NCBI RefSeq assembly: GCF_002803065.1
Contig: NZ_NNBL01000013.1
Span: 1-64,000 of the forward strand
Length of the DNA stretch: 64,000 nt
Direction of reading: 5' to 3'
Origin: Streptomyces sp. CB01635
GTDB lineage: Bacteria; Actinomycetota; Actinomycetes; Streptomycetales; Streptomycetaceae
A program made the translations under genes and the position numbers. The first letter of the stretch is position 1; each line of letters begins with the position of its first letter. Positions 15,861 through 24,400 of this stretch are shown here, one piece after another. The notes beneath the pieces were generated by a model. That model had not been told where the DNA came from and made no database searches. It saw only the letters and a program-made list of their open reading frames with translations.

Positions 15861-16822
15861 CGTCCGCCGTCCGGCTCGCGGCCCTGGCCGCACGCCGGCT
15901 CGGCGGCGCCCTGGCCACCCTGCTGGTCGGCTCGTTCGTGCTGTTCGCCGCCGCCGAGGTGCTGCCGGGCGACGCGGCCGCCGCCGCGCTCGGCGGCTCC
16001 GCGACCCCCGCGGACGTCGCCAGGATGCACGCCGAACTCGGCCTCGACCGGCCCGTGCTGGTCCGCTACGGCGACTGGATCGGCGCGGCGTTCTCCGGCG
16101 ACCTCGGGCACAGCCTCGTGGACCGCCGCCCTGTCGTCGAGATCATCTCGGGCCCGCTGGCCGACACCCTGCTCCTCGCCGGTGTGTGCGCCCTGCTCAC
16201 GGTCGTCCTCGCGCTCGCGGTCGGAATCGCCGCCGGGCTGCGCCCGGGCGGCCTGCTCGACCGGCTGCTCTCCGGCGGCGCCGTCACCCTGGTCTCGGTG
16301 CCCCAGTTCGTCACGGCGGGCATCCTGACCCTGGTCTTCTCCTCCTGGCTCGGAGTGCTCCCGGCCGTGTCCCTGGTCCCGTTCGGCGAACCGCTGCTCG
16401 CACACCCCGAGGCGCTGGTGCTCCCGGTGGCGGCGCTGACGCTGTTCTCCGCGTCCTGGGCCAGCCGCATGGTCCGGGCCGCCGTCGTCGACGCGGCGGC
16501 GGCCCCGCACGTGGAGGCGGCCCGCCTCGCCGGGCTCTCCCCGGCCCGCGTGGTGCTGCGGCACCTGCTGCCGACCGCGGCCGGGCCGTGCGCCCAGGTC
16601 TTCGGCTGGCTCGCCGGGACCCTCGTCGGCGGCACGGCCGTGGTGGAAAAAGTCTTCAACTATCCAGGTCTGTCAAGAGAGTTGGTCGCTGCCGTGCAGC
16701 ATCACGACGCGGCCGTCCTGGAAGGCATCGGGCTCCTCATGGCCGCGGCGGTCGTCGGCGGCCTCCTCCTGGCCGACCTGCTGGCCATGGCGGTGGACCC
16801 GCGCATGAGGACGGCGACATGA
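15857..16822 (+). CDS. lnmT: ABC transporter permease (DppB-like)
   Basis: A 321-aa inner-membrane permease with about six hydrophobic segments. It has the DppB start (RRLGGALATLLVGSFVLFAA, then LGLDRPVLVRYGDW) and the cytoplasmic EAA loop HVEAARLAGLSPARVVLRHL that contacts the ATPase. GTG 15857 overlaps the stop of the binding-protein gene by 4 nt, and its own stop overlaps the next ATG. Confidence 0.87.
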   Translation: MTSAVRLAALAARRLGGALATLLVGSFVLFAAAEVLPGDAAAAALGGSATPADVARMHAELGLDRPVLVRYGDWIGAAFSGDLGHSLVDRRPVVEIISGPLADTLLLAGVCALLTVVLALAVGIAAGLRPGGLLDRLLSGGAVTLVSVPQFVTAGILTLVFSSWLGVLPAVSLVPFGEPLLAHPEALVLPVAALTLFSASWASRMVRAAVVDAAAAPHVEAARLAGLSPARVVLRHLLPTAAGPCAQVFGWLAGTLVGGTAVVEKVFNYPGLSRELVAAVQHHDAAVLEGIGLLMAAAVVGGLLLADLLAMAVDPRMRTAT

Positions 16823-17694
16823 CGGCCCCGACGCCGACGCCGACGCCGACTGCGACCGAGGCTTTGACACCGGCCGGCACCCAGGCCCCCGACACCGGCC
16901 CCGCCAGAACTCGACCGGGCCGACGGACCGCGCTGCTGTTGCTGCTGCCCGTGGTGGCCGTCGTCCTGTTCGCCCTGATCGGACCCTGGCTCGCCCCGCA
17001 CGATCCGGCCCGCATCACCGCCGCGCCCTACGACACCGGCCACCTGCTGCTCGGCTCGGACGGCGACGGCCGCGACGTGTGGTCCCGGTTCCTGGCCGGA
17101 GGCCGTCCGCTGGTCCTGATCCCGCTGCTCGCCACCGCCGTCACCACCCTCCTCGGCACCGCGACCGGAGTGCTCGCCGGCTATGCGGGCGGCCGCGTCG
17201 ACGCGGTGGTCTCCCGCCTCGACACCCTGCTGCTCGCCCTGCCGCCGGTCCTGGTCCTCCTGGTGCTGATGCACGGCTGGGGCTACCGCACGCTCACCCT
17301 CGTCACGGCGGTCGCCGTCACCGGCGTGCCCTTCGTCTCCAGGGTCGCCCGGGCCGCGACGGCACAGGTCGTGCACGCCGGATACGTCGACCAGGCCGTC
17401 GCACTCGGGGACGGTCCGGTGGCGGTGATGGCCCGGGAGATCGTGCCCAACATCGTGCGGCCCGTCCTCGCGGACGCCGGCACCCGCCTCGCCATCGCCA
17501 TCACCCTCACCGCGTCCGCCGGCTTCCTCGGCTTCGGACCCGACAGCCCCAACTGGGGCGCCATGATCAGCGAGAACATGGAGGGCGTGACGCTGGCGCC
17601 CTGGGGCGTGGCGGCCCCCGCACTGGGGCTCGCCGTACTCACCGTCTCCGTCAACCTTGCCCTGGACCGGGCGATCGCGAGGTTCGTGCCTTGA
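16819..17694 (+). CDS. lnmS: ABC transporter permease (DppC-like)
   Basis: A 291-aa permease, partner of the preceding DppB-like protein. After a Thr-Pro repeat (PTPTPTPT) and a basic stretch come about six membrane segments. LLGSDGDGRDVWSRFLAGGR is the DppC signature, and YVDQAVALGDGPVAVMAREI is the EAA loop. ATG 16819 overlaps the upstream stop (ATGA), and its TGA overlaps the TTG of the ATPase gene. All four transporter genes are therefore coupled. Confidence 0.87.
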   Translation: MTAPTPTPTPTATEALTPAGTQAPDTGPARTRPGRRTALLLLLPVVAVVLFALIGPWLAPHDPARITAAPYDTGHLLLGSDGDGRDVWSRFLAGGRPLVLIPLLATAVTTLLGTATGVLAGYAGGRVDAVVSRLDTLLLALPPVLVLLVLMHGWGYRTLTLVTAVAVTGVPFVSRVARAATAQVVHAGYVDQAVALGDGPVAVMAREIVPNIVRPVLADAGTRLAIAITLTASAGFLGFGPDSPNWGAMISENMEGVTLAPWGVAAPALGLAVLTVSVNLALDRAIARFVP

Positions 17695-19418
17695 GCGCAG
17701 TCTTCGACGCCCGGAGCGGCCTGGCCGTCCCCGCCCCCGCCCGCCCGCACGGTGAGGGTCGGGCCGACGCCGCGCCGGAGGTCATCTCCGTCACCGACCT
17801 GACCGTGGCCGACCCGAACGGACGGCCCGTGCTCGACGGGCTGACCCTGACCGTGCGGGCGGGCGAACGCGTCGGCGTCGTGGGCGAGTCGGGCTCGGGC
17901 AAGACCACCCTCGCGCTCGCCCTGCTCGGCGCCCTGCGGCCCGGACTGCGCACCGCGGGCGGCGGGGTGCGCGTGGCCGGCGAGGACCCGCTCGCCCTGC
18001 GCGGCCGCGACCTGCGCCGGCTGCGGCGGCACACCGTGGCGTATCTGCCGCAGGACCCGGCCGCCGCGCTGACCCCCACGATGCGGGTCGGCGCACTGGT
18101 CTCGGAACTCGCCGTGCGCCGCACCCCCGAGGACGCGGCCCGCACCCTGCGCAGCGTGGGCCTGCCCGACGGCCGGGACTTCCTGCGTCGTTTCCCGCAC
18201 GAACTGTCCGGCGGACAGCAGCAGCGCCTTGCCCTAGGCCGGGTGCTCGCGGCCGGACCCGCCGCCCTCGTCCTGGACGAGCCGACGACGGGACTCGACG
18301 TGCTCACCCAGCGCCTGGTCCTCGACGAGGTGGCCCGCCTGGCCGCCGAGCGGAACCTGACGCTGCTGTTCATCACGCACGACCTGCCCGCGGCCGCCCG
18401 CCTGACCGACCGGCTCGCGGTCCTGAAGGCGGGCAGGGTCGTGGAGGAGGGACCGGTGGACGCCGTGCTCGGGCGGCCCCGTGCGGCGTACACCCGCGAA
18501 CTGGTGCACGCGGTACCGGACATCGGCGAGGCGGCGGGCCGCCCGGCCGGACCGGCCGGCGGCGCCGCGGACACCGCGCCCGTGCTGCGGGTCAGCGGGC
18601 TGCGCGCCGGACACGGGCGGGGCAGAGCACGGGTGACGACCGCCCAGGACGTGTCCTTCCACATCGAGCCGGGCGAGTGCGTGGCGCTGCTCGGCGGGTC
18701 CGGCACCGGCAAGACGACCCTGGCGCGCTGCGTCACGGGGCACCACAGCCCCGACGGCGGCCTGATCGAACTGGCCGGTTCGGCTGTCCCCGGGCCGCTG
18801 CGCGGCCGCACCCTCGACCAGCGCCGCCTCGTACAGCTCGTCGCGCAGGACGCGAACGGATCGCTCAACCCGCGGCGCACGGTGGGCGCGGCCATTGCCA
18901 GGCCGCTGCGTGTGCTGCGTGGGCTCGGCGGACAGGCCGCTGCCGCGGAGACGGAGCGGCTGCTCTGCCTGGTGGGGCTCGACCCGCAGTGGGCCGGCCG
19001 GCTGCCGCGCACACTGTCGGGCGGCCAGCGCCAGCGGGTGGCCATCGCGCGGGCGCTCGCCGCTCAGCCGCGGCTCCTGCTGTGCGACGAGGTCACCTCG
19101 AGTCTCGACGTCCGCATCCAGGCCGAGATCCTCGCCCTGCTCGACGGGCTCCGCTCCCGTCTGGGCCTCGGGCTGCTGCTGATCAGCCACGACCTGGGCG
19201 TGATCGCGCGGATGGCCGACCGGGTCCTCGTCCTCGACGGGGGCACCGTACGCGAACAGGGCCCGGTCGCCGAGGTGTTCGCCGCCCCGCGGCACCCGTG
19301 GACCCGGGCCGTGCTGGACGCGGTCCCCTCCGTGCGAGGGGAACTGGCCGGCCGGGCGGAGCGCACACCGGCGGCGGACGAGTCCCGGCCACGCGAAACG
19401 GCAGTCGACGGGGTCTGA
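17691..19418 (+). CDS. lnmR: Fused dipeptide/oligopeptide ABC transporter ATPase
   Basis: A 575-aa fusion of two ATPase domains, the DppD and DppF halves that power the membrane pair. Domain 1: GESGSGKTT, LSGGQQQRLA, LVLDEPTTGLD. Domain 2: GGSGTGKTT, LSGGQRQRVA, and LLLCDEVTSSLD in place of the usual DEPTSALD. TTG 17691 is chosen as start because it overlaps the upstream stop (TTGA) in the same pattern as its neighbours and leaves a normal N-terminus. The gene is last in the plus-strand operon and converges with the lnmQ-like gene across 55 bp, where I see only two CCGGGCCTG repeats and no clear terminator. Confidence 0.88.
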   Translation: MSAVFDARSGLAVPAPARPHGEGRADAAPEVISVTDLTVADPNGRPVLDGLTLTVRAGERVGVVGESGSGKTTLALALLGALRPGLRTAGGGVRVAGEDPLALRGRDLRRLRRHTVAYLPQDPAAALTPTMRVGALVSELAVRRTPEDAARTLRSVGLPDGRDFLRRFPHELSGGQQQRLALGRVLAAGPAALVLDEPTTGLDVLTQRLVLDEVARLAAERNLTLLFITHDLPAAARLTDRLAVLKAGRVVEEGPVDAVLGRPRAAYTRELVHAVPDIGEAAGRPAGPAGGAADTAPVLRVSGLRAGHGRGRARVTTAQDVSFHIEPGECVALLGGSGTGKTTLARCVTGHHSPDGGLIELAGSAVPGPLRGRTLDQRRLVQLVAQDANGSLNPRRTVGAAIARPLRVLRGLGGQAAAAETERLLCLVGLDPQWAGRLPRTLSGGQRQRVAIARALAAQPRLLLCDEVTSSLDVRIQAEILALLDGLRSRLGLGLLLISHDLGVIARMADRVLVLDGGTVREQGPVAEVFAAPRHPWTRAVLDAVPSVRGELAGRAERTPAADESRPRETAVDGV

Positions 19419-19473
19419 CCCGGGCCTGATCCGGGCCTGCTCCACCGTCAACTGCCGTGCGCCGTCAGCCGGT

Positions 19474-21024
19474 TCAGGGCGCCGGGGCGAGGTTCCTGCC
19501 CAGGCGGCGTGCCGCCTCTTCCCGCAGCCGCAGGCGGTCCGTCTTGCCGTTGGGGTTCAGGGGCGGGTCCGCCAGCGCCCACAGATGGGCGGGCAGCATG
19601 TACGGCGGCAGCCGGTGGGCCAGGTCCTGGGCCGTCACGGTCAGCCGGCCGGCCGCGTCGTCGCCGATGACGAAGGCGGCAAGGACGGGTCCGGCCGCTC
19701 CGGGCACCGCGAGGACCACTGCCTCGGTGCCCGGCGCGCAGGCCCGTACGGCCTCCTCCACTTCGGACAGCTCCACCCGGTAGCCGTGGATCTTGACCTG
19801 TCCGTCGTCGCGGCCGAGGTGCACCAAAGTGCCGTCGGGCGTGCGGCGCACCCGGTCCCCGGTCCGGTACCAGCGCTGACCGTCGTGGGTCAGGAAGCGG
19901 TCCGTGTCGTTCGCCGGGTCGAGATAGCCGTCGAACATCTGCGGCCCGGTGACGCACAGTTCGCCGGTGTCGGCGCCGACCTGACCGTCGTCGAGAAGGA
20001 CGTACCGAAGGCCGCTGTTCGGCTGTCCGATGGGCACGGTGCCGGCACCGGGGGAGGGGACCCAGTGGTACGCGGTGCAGGCGATGGTCAGCTCGGTGGG
20101 GCCGTAGAGGTTGTCGATGGACGTGCCGGGTGCCGCCGTGCTCCAGTACGCGGCGCTCTCCTCGGGCAGCGGCTCGCCGCAGAAGACGGTGTGGCGCACG
20201 GAGGGCAGGCTGTTCCCGGCGAGGAGGCCGCGGGTGCGCAGCGCGGCGACCAGGCTGGGCGTCGAGGTCCACACGGTGATGCCGTGAGCGCGGATGTAGC
20301 GGCCCGGGTTGAGGGCCTGAAGCCGGTTGAGGACGGTCAGACACGCTCCGCTCGACCAGGCGCACCACACCTCGAACATGGACAGGTCGAAGGTGAGCTC
20401 GTAGACCTGCCCGAAGACGTCGTCGGGTCCGAAGTCGTAGCGCGGCAGGGAGGCGGCCAGGAAGGCGGACACATTGCCGTGCCGGATCGGCACGCCCTTG
20501 GGGCGGCCGGTGGAGCCCGAGGTGAACAGGATGTACGCCAGTGAGTCGGGGCCCTGGGCGGGGGGCCGGTCCCCCGCCGGGTCGGGCATCAGGACGGGGG
20601 TGCCCGGCCGCGGTCCGCTCCACTCGCCGAGCCGCGGTGCCAGCGTGACCAGCGGCGGCGCGGCCGCGGCCACCTCGTCGAGCTGGGCGGCGCCCGAGGG
20701 GTCGACGATCAGCGCGTCGAGCCCGGCGGCAGCGGCGATGTCGCGGTTGCGGCCGACGGGGTACTCCGGGTTGAGCGGGACGGCCGTGCAGCCCGCGTAC
20801 AGCGCGGCCAGAAAGCCGAGCAGGCTCTCCTCGCTCTTCGCCGCGAGGACCCCGACCCGGCGCGGCGCGCGCCCCCCGCTGTGCAGGGCCGCGGCCCAGG
20901 AGCGCGCGGTGCGGTCCGCCTCGGCATAGGTCCAGCTGCGGTCGTTGATGCGGAGCGCGGTGCCCCGCGGATTGCGGGCCAGACCGTCGAGGAACCAGTG
21001 GTGCAGCAGCTTGGCGCCGCTCAT
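19474..21024 (-). CDS. lnmQ: Discrete NRPS adenylation enzyme (LnmQ-like, alanine loading)
   Basis: A 516-aa stand-alone A domain. Motifs: YILFTSGSTGRPKGVPI, ELTFDLSMFEVW (A4), NLYGPTELTI (A5), YRTGDRV (A7) and the catalytic Lys in NPNGKTDRLRL. By my alignment to PheA the pocket reads about D-L-F-T-V-C-L-I-A, not a standard alpha-amino-acid code. In leinamycin biosynthesis the equivalent enzyme activates D-Ala for a free-standing carrier protein. ATG 21024 overlaps the stop of that carrier gene by 4 nt. It is the last gene of the long minus-strand operon. D-Ala specificity is by family, not read from the pocket. Confidence 0.88.
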   Translation of the reverse strand: MSGAKLLHHWFLDGLARNPRGTALRINDRSWTYAEADRTARSWAAALHSGGRAPRRVGVLAAKSEESLLGFLAALYAGCTAVPLNPEYPVGRNRDIAAAAGLDALIVDPSGAAQLDEVAAAAPPLVTLAPRLGEWSGPRPGTPVLMPDPAGDRPPAQGPDSLAYILFTSGSTGRPKGVPIRHGNVSAFLAASLPRYDFGPDDVFGQVYELTFDLSMFEVWCAWSSGACLTVLNRLQALNPGRYIRAHGITVWTSTPSLVAALRTRGLLAGNSLPSVRHTVFCGEPLPEESAAYWSTAAPGTSIDNLYGPTELTIACTAYHWVPSPGAGTVPIGQPNSGLRYVLLDDGQVGADTGELCVTGPQMFDGYLDPANDTDRFLTHDGQRWYRTGDRVRRTPDGTLVHLGRDDGQVKIHGYRVELSEVEEAVRACAPGTEAVVLAVPGAAGPVLAAFVIGDDAAGRLTVTAQDLAHRLPPYMLPAHLWALADPPLNPNGKTDRLRLREEAARRLGRNLAPAP

Positions 21025-21269
21025 CGGCCGGCTCCGTCGAGGGAGCTGACCAGCTCCCAGACCGTGCCGGGCGTGATGAAGTTGGCGGGCGTCACGGCGT
21101 CGTCGGGCAGGGGCGTGCCGTAGCCCTCCTCGATGGCCACGATCAGGCCGACCGTCGCCATCGAGTCGAGCCCGAAGGCCGCGAGCGGCAGATCCTCGGT
21201 GAGCGGGGCGTCGGCGTCGAGACCGGGCAGCCGGTCCCTGAGCAGAGTCTCGAACTTGTGGTCCCACAT
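21021..21269 (-). CDS. lnmP: Discrete peptidyl carrier protein (LnmP-like)
   Basis: An 82-aa acyl/peptidyl carrier protein with FGLDSMATV; Ser36 is the phosphopantetheine site. It is small, acidic and single-domain. Its stop overlaps the start of the adenylation gene, the usual sign of an A/PCP pair. It should carry the starter alanine to the first condensation domain of LnmI. The start is ATG 21269 with GAGGTG upstream. Confidence 0.88.
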   Translation of the reverse strand: MWDHKFETLLRDRLPGLDADAPLTEDLPLAAFGLDSMATVGLIVAIEEGYGTPLPDDAVTPANFITPGTVWELVSSLDGAGR

Positions 21270-21314
21270 GGGGGTGTCACCTCGTGAGGGTCGTCGGGGC
21301 GTTGCGGCGGGATC

Positions 21315-21998
21315 TCAGACGCATCGGCTCTCCAGATAGGCGGCGAGCCGGCTCTGGTCGATGATCAGGTGGGACTCGCGGGTGACCTCGACCAGACCCC
21401 GGTCGCGGAAGCCCTTGAGGAAGTGCCCAACGCGCGAGCGGGTGGTGCCGACCATGCCGGCCAGCTCCTCGTGGGTGATCCGCTCCGCGATGTGCGGCCG
21501 CCGCCCGTCACCCCGTCCGAGCTTGCGGGCGAGGTCGAGGAGGATCTCGCCGAGCCGCTGCTCGCTGTCGACGGTCACCAGATGCGTGATGGACTGCTGC
21601 TGTTCGGCGAGGCGCCGGGTGAGGTGGTTGATGAACTCGTCGACGATCCCGGCCTCGGTGATCGAGGACAGGAAGTGCTCGTACGACATGCGGTGGACGA
21701 CGCTGTCGCGCATCGCGATGGCCGACTCCTCGCGGATCCCGCCGAGCGAACACAGCTCACCGAAGATGCTCCCGGGGGTGTGGATGCGCAGGAGGCACTC
21801 CTTGCCCGAGCGGGAGAACATCACCGTCTTGAGCCGGCCGCTCTCCAGGAAGTACACGTTGCGGTCCTGACCGCCGCAGCTGTAGGCACTCTGGTTCCGT
21901 CTGACCATCGTCGTCGTGGTGTGGGGCGACTGGTCGCGCAGGAAGTCACGCAGCCGGGCATCGAATCCGGTGGGTTCGGTGACATCCAGCAGGTTCAT
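21315..21998 (-). CDS. lnmO: Crp/Fnr family transcriptional regulator (LnmO-like)
   Basis: A 227-aa Crp-fold activator. The N-terminal cyclic-nucleotide-like barrel (about residues 30-140) has GSIFGELCSLGGIREES, but the Arg-Ser pair that binds cAMP in E. coli CRP is not evident. A dimerisation helix follows, then a winged helix (about 165-227) with ITHEELAGMVGTTRSRVGHFLK. Aligned to CRP without gaps, Arg180 is kept (R187) while Glu181 becomes S188 and Arg185 becomes H192. LnmO is the known pathway-specific activator of leinamycin. The three TGCTC-N6-GAGCA promoters in this window are its likely targets. Since it lies in the operon starting at lnmI it would activate its own synthesis. It has GGGAGG before ATG 21998. 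Confidence 0.92.
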   Translation of the reverse strand: MNLLDVTEPTGFDARLRDFLRDQSPHTTTTMVRRNQSAYSCGGQDRNVYFLESGRLKTVMFSRSGKECLLRIHTPGSIFGELCSLGGIREESAIAMRDSVVHRMSYEHFLSSITEAGIVDEFINHLTRRLAEQQQSITHLVTVDSEQRLGEILLDLARKLGRGDGRRPHIAERITHEELAGMVGTTRSRVGHFLKGFRDRGLVEVTRESHLIIDQSRLAAYLESRCV

Positions 21999-22032
21999 CT
22001 GGCCTCCCGGTCAGTCAGTCGGCACATGACAA

Positions 22033-22836
22033 TCACGTGGCAACTTTATGAACCTGCCTTCGAAGAACACTTGAGCCCTGATGTACGGAGCCCATGGCCG
22101 CCCGGAGCGCGGACATCAGGTCGTCCGGCGCCCCCTTCAGGTAGAAGTGATCGCCGGGAAAGACCCGCAGCCGGAAGTCGCCGCTGGTCACCTCGCGCCA
22201 TCGGGCCACCGCGTGGGGGTCGGCGAGAGGGTCGGCGTCACCGGTGAACGCGAACACCGGGCAGGTCAGGGCAGGTCCCGGCGGCGGCACCGGCCGGTAG
22301 GTCTCGTTGACCTCGTGGTCGGCGCGCAGCGGCGGCAGGAAGTGCCGCAGCAGGTCCCGCTGACGCAGCACCTCGGACGGGGTGCCGCCGAGCCGGGACA
22401 CCTCGGCGAGGAACTCGTCCTCCGGCAGGGTGTGCACCGGGCGTCTGTGGTCCGGCACGAAGGGCCCGCGCCGCCCGGACACGAGCAGCGCCAGAGGAGG
22501 GCGTGAGCCACGCTCGAGCAGGGCCCGAGCTGTCTCGTAGGCGACGATCGAGCCGAGGCTGTGCCCGAACAGGACGTACGGCAGGTCGAGTTGAGGGGCC
22601 AGTTCGGTGACGAGGCCTTCGACCAGGGGGCCCATCCGGGTGTGCGAGGTCTCCCGCGCCCGGCGCTCACGGCCGGGCAGGACGACGGGGCGCACGTCGA
22701 CGCCGGGCCCCAGGGCCCGCCGCCACGGGTGGAAGAAGGAGCTTCCGCCGCCCGCGTGGGCGAAGCAGAACAGGCGCAGGCCGGCCGCAGCCTCGTCCTC
22801 GCCGGCGGGCCGGGTGGCCGTCCGAGAGCCGTACAC
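22033..22836 (-). CDS. lnmN: Type II thioesterase (LnmN-like)
   Basis: A 267-aa editing thioesterase that removes stalled acyl groups from carrier domains. It has LFCFAHAGGGSSFF, the nucleophile motif FGHSLGS (Ser93), FTGDADPLADP (Asp) and FPGDHFYL (His). GTG 22836 follows AAGGAG; an ATG two bases upstream is in another frame. It lies 56 bp after the HMG-CoA-synthase-like gene and 34 bp before lnmO. It keeps the full catalytic triad, unlike the relative at 6777. Confidence 0.92.
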   Translation of the reverse strand: MYGSRTATRPAGEDEAAAGLRLFCFAHAGGGSSFFHPWRRALGPGVDVRPVVLPGRERRARETSHTRMGPLVEGLVTELAPQLDLPYVLFGHSLGSIVAYETARALLERGSRPPLALLVSGRRGPFVPDHRRPVHTLPEDEFLAEVSRLGGTPSEVLRQRDLLRHFLPPLRADHEVNETYRPVPPPGPALTCPVFAFTGDADPLADPHAVARWREVTSGDFRLRVFPGDHFYLKGAPDDLMSALRAAMGSVHQGSSVLRRQVHKVAT

Positions 22837-22892
22837 ATCGTCTCCTTGTCGCTGCTGTGGTCGCGGGCCGCGGCCGGACGGCCGCGCCGGGG

Positions 22893-24143
22893 TCAGCGCC
22901 ACGCGTACTGGCGGTGGTAGTCCTTGACGCCGGTGAAGGTGAGGATCTCCGGGCGGTCGCCGACCCGGTCGAGCAGCGGCTCCCATTCGGCCGGGTCCAC
23001 GGTGCGGTTCTCGACCGGCACCAGGCACTCGAGGTTGTGCTCGAGGACCGCCAGGTACTCGTCGAAGGTGATCCGGGCCCGGGCTTCGAGACGCTTGCCG
23101 ATGCCCTGTTCGGCGACGGTCGCGGCGGACTGCTCGTCGACGATTCCGCTGAAGAACTCCGACGAGCAGCCGGAGCCGTACGAGAACAGGCCCACCCGGC
23201 TCGGCGCGGTCACCACACCGGAGTCGAGCAGGCTGGCCAGGGCCAGATACACCGACCCGGAGCACAGGTTGCCGACCGCGCCCGGGTAGATCAGGGACGG
23301 GGCGACGCGGCGGGCGAAGTCCTCGTCGATCCGCGGCCCGGTGACGCCCTGCTCGCGCATCATCTTGCGGTGCCCGGCCTTGACCAGGCCGGCGAACGGG
23401 GTGTGCATGACGAGATGGTCGAAGTCGCGGGTGAAGTCCACATCGGTCACGCGTGCGGCGTAGTCCGCGTACGCGTTCTTCAGGCAGTCGAGATACGCGA
23501 AGAGCGAGCGGTCGACATCGGCGATGTCGAAGCGCGGCGACGGCCGGGCCGAGTCGAGGGTCTCGTAGCTGTAGTTGCCGAACGCGCCGAGGTCCATGGC
23601 GAGGACGCGGGGCCGGTCGCTCAGGAGCATGGCCGCGGCGCCGTGCCCTGCCGCGGGCTCGGAGTACTCGGCCTTCTCGTCCACCACCGCCACATCCGTG
23701 GCGATGACCAGGGCCTTCGCCCCGGGCGAGATCCCGGAGGCCAGATAGCCGACCGCGGTCTGCACGGCCGCGGTCGCGCCGAAACAGGCCTGCTTGACCT
23801 CGATGAGGCGGCAGTGCCGGTTCAGGCCCAGGTACTTGTGGACGTACGACGTGAGGGACTTGCTGTAGTCGACCCCCGACTCGGTGGACGTCACCACCAG
23901 CTCGATCCGGGCGCGCTCCTCGGGCGGCAGGGCCTCGATGAGGGGGCGGGCGGCGTTCACGGCGTTGGTGACGGGGTCCTCGATGGGCAGGCCGATGGAG
24001 CGCTCGGACATCATGAGGTTGTCGAGGCGCTCGGGGTCGAGGCCGCGGCCCGCGAAGAGGTCCGCGGCGGTGAGGCGGGCCAGACCGCACCACACGTTCA
24101 AGGCCTCGATGCCATAGGCCTGTCCGGCACCGGTCGCGGTCAT
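22893..24143 (-). CDS. lnmM: HMG-CoA synthase homologue for beta-branching (LnmM-like)
   Basis: A 416-aa HCS of the trans-AT beta-branching type. It adds a carrier-bound acyl carbanion to the beta-keto group of the growing chain. The catalytic set is present: Glu in STESGVD, Cys120 in KQACFGAT and His in MHTPFAG. Start ATG 24143 overlaps the stop of the ACP gene (ATGA), and lnmK, lnmL and lnmM form one translationally coupled block. In leinamycin the donor is propionyl-ACP made by LnmK, which differs from the acetyl donor of usual HCS cassettes. No enoyl-CoA hydratase partner (LnmF type) is in the window; it probably lies beyond the right edge. Confidence 0.93.
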   Translation of the reverse strand: MTATGAGQAYGIEALNVWCGLARLTAADLFAGRGLDPERLDNLMMSERSIGLPIEDPVTNAVNAARPLIEALPPEERARIELVVTSTESGVDYSKSLTSYVHKYLGLNRHCRLIEVKQACFGATAAVQTAVGYLASGISPGAKALVIATDVAVVDEKAEYSEPAAGHGAAAMLLSDRPRVLAMDLGAFGNYSYETLDSARPSPRFDIADVDRSLFAYLDCLKNAYADYAARVTDVDFTRDFDHLVMHTPFAGLVKAGHRKMMREQGVTGPRIDEDFARRVAPSLIYPGAVGNLCSGSVYLALASLLDSGVVTAPSRVGLFSYGSGCSSEFFSGIVDEQSAATVAEQGIGKRLEARARITFDEYLAVLEHNLECLVPVENRTVDPAEWEPLLDRVGDRPEILTFTGVKDYHRQYAWR

Positions 24144-24400
24144 CGCGGGGCTCCGCTCAGAAAGTCGATGAGGCTGTCGATGTCGGGCAGGTCGCTGAAG
24201 TCGGACATCGGGGCGTCCACCCGGGTGCGGTCGAGGAGGGCCGCGATGATCTCGACCCGGTCCACGGAGTCGGCCCCCAGGTCCTTCAAGTGCCGCTTTC
24301 CGCCGATGAGTTGAGGGTCGACACCGGGCAGGATCTCGGTGACGACCTCGACGACGAGCCGGGCCGTCCGTGCCCGCACATCCAGTGGTGCCTGGGTCAT
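24140..24400 (-). CDS. lnmL: Donor acyl carrier protein for beta-branching (LnmL-like)
   Basis: An 86-aa discrete ACP with LGADSVDRVEI; Ser45 carries the phosphopantetheine arm. The flanks (ILPGVDPQLI and SDLPDIDSLIDFL) are typical of ACPs read by HMG-CoA-synthase-like enzymes. Both ends overlap their neighbours by 4 nt. It should accept methylmalonyl from CoA and hold propionyl after decarboxylation by the LnmK-like enzyme, then present it to the LnmM-like synthase. Confidence 0.9.
   Translation of the reverse strand: MTQAPLDVRARTARLVVEVVTEILPGVDPQLIGGKRHLKDLGADSVDRVEIIAALLDRTRVDAPMSDFSDLPDIDSLIDFLSGAPR

Noticed and set aside
19419..19473. Terminator or Crp-type site between lnmR and lnmQ genes
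   Set aside because: Two CCGGGCCTG repeats and a TGCTC half-site occur, but there is no matching GAGCA at the right spacing and no stable hairpin.
22834..22838. ATG at 22838 as start of the lnmN-like thioesterase
   Set aside because: It is in a different frame from the thioesterase. GTG 22836 is in frame with AAGGAG five bases upstream.
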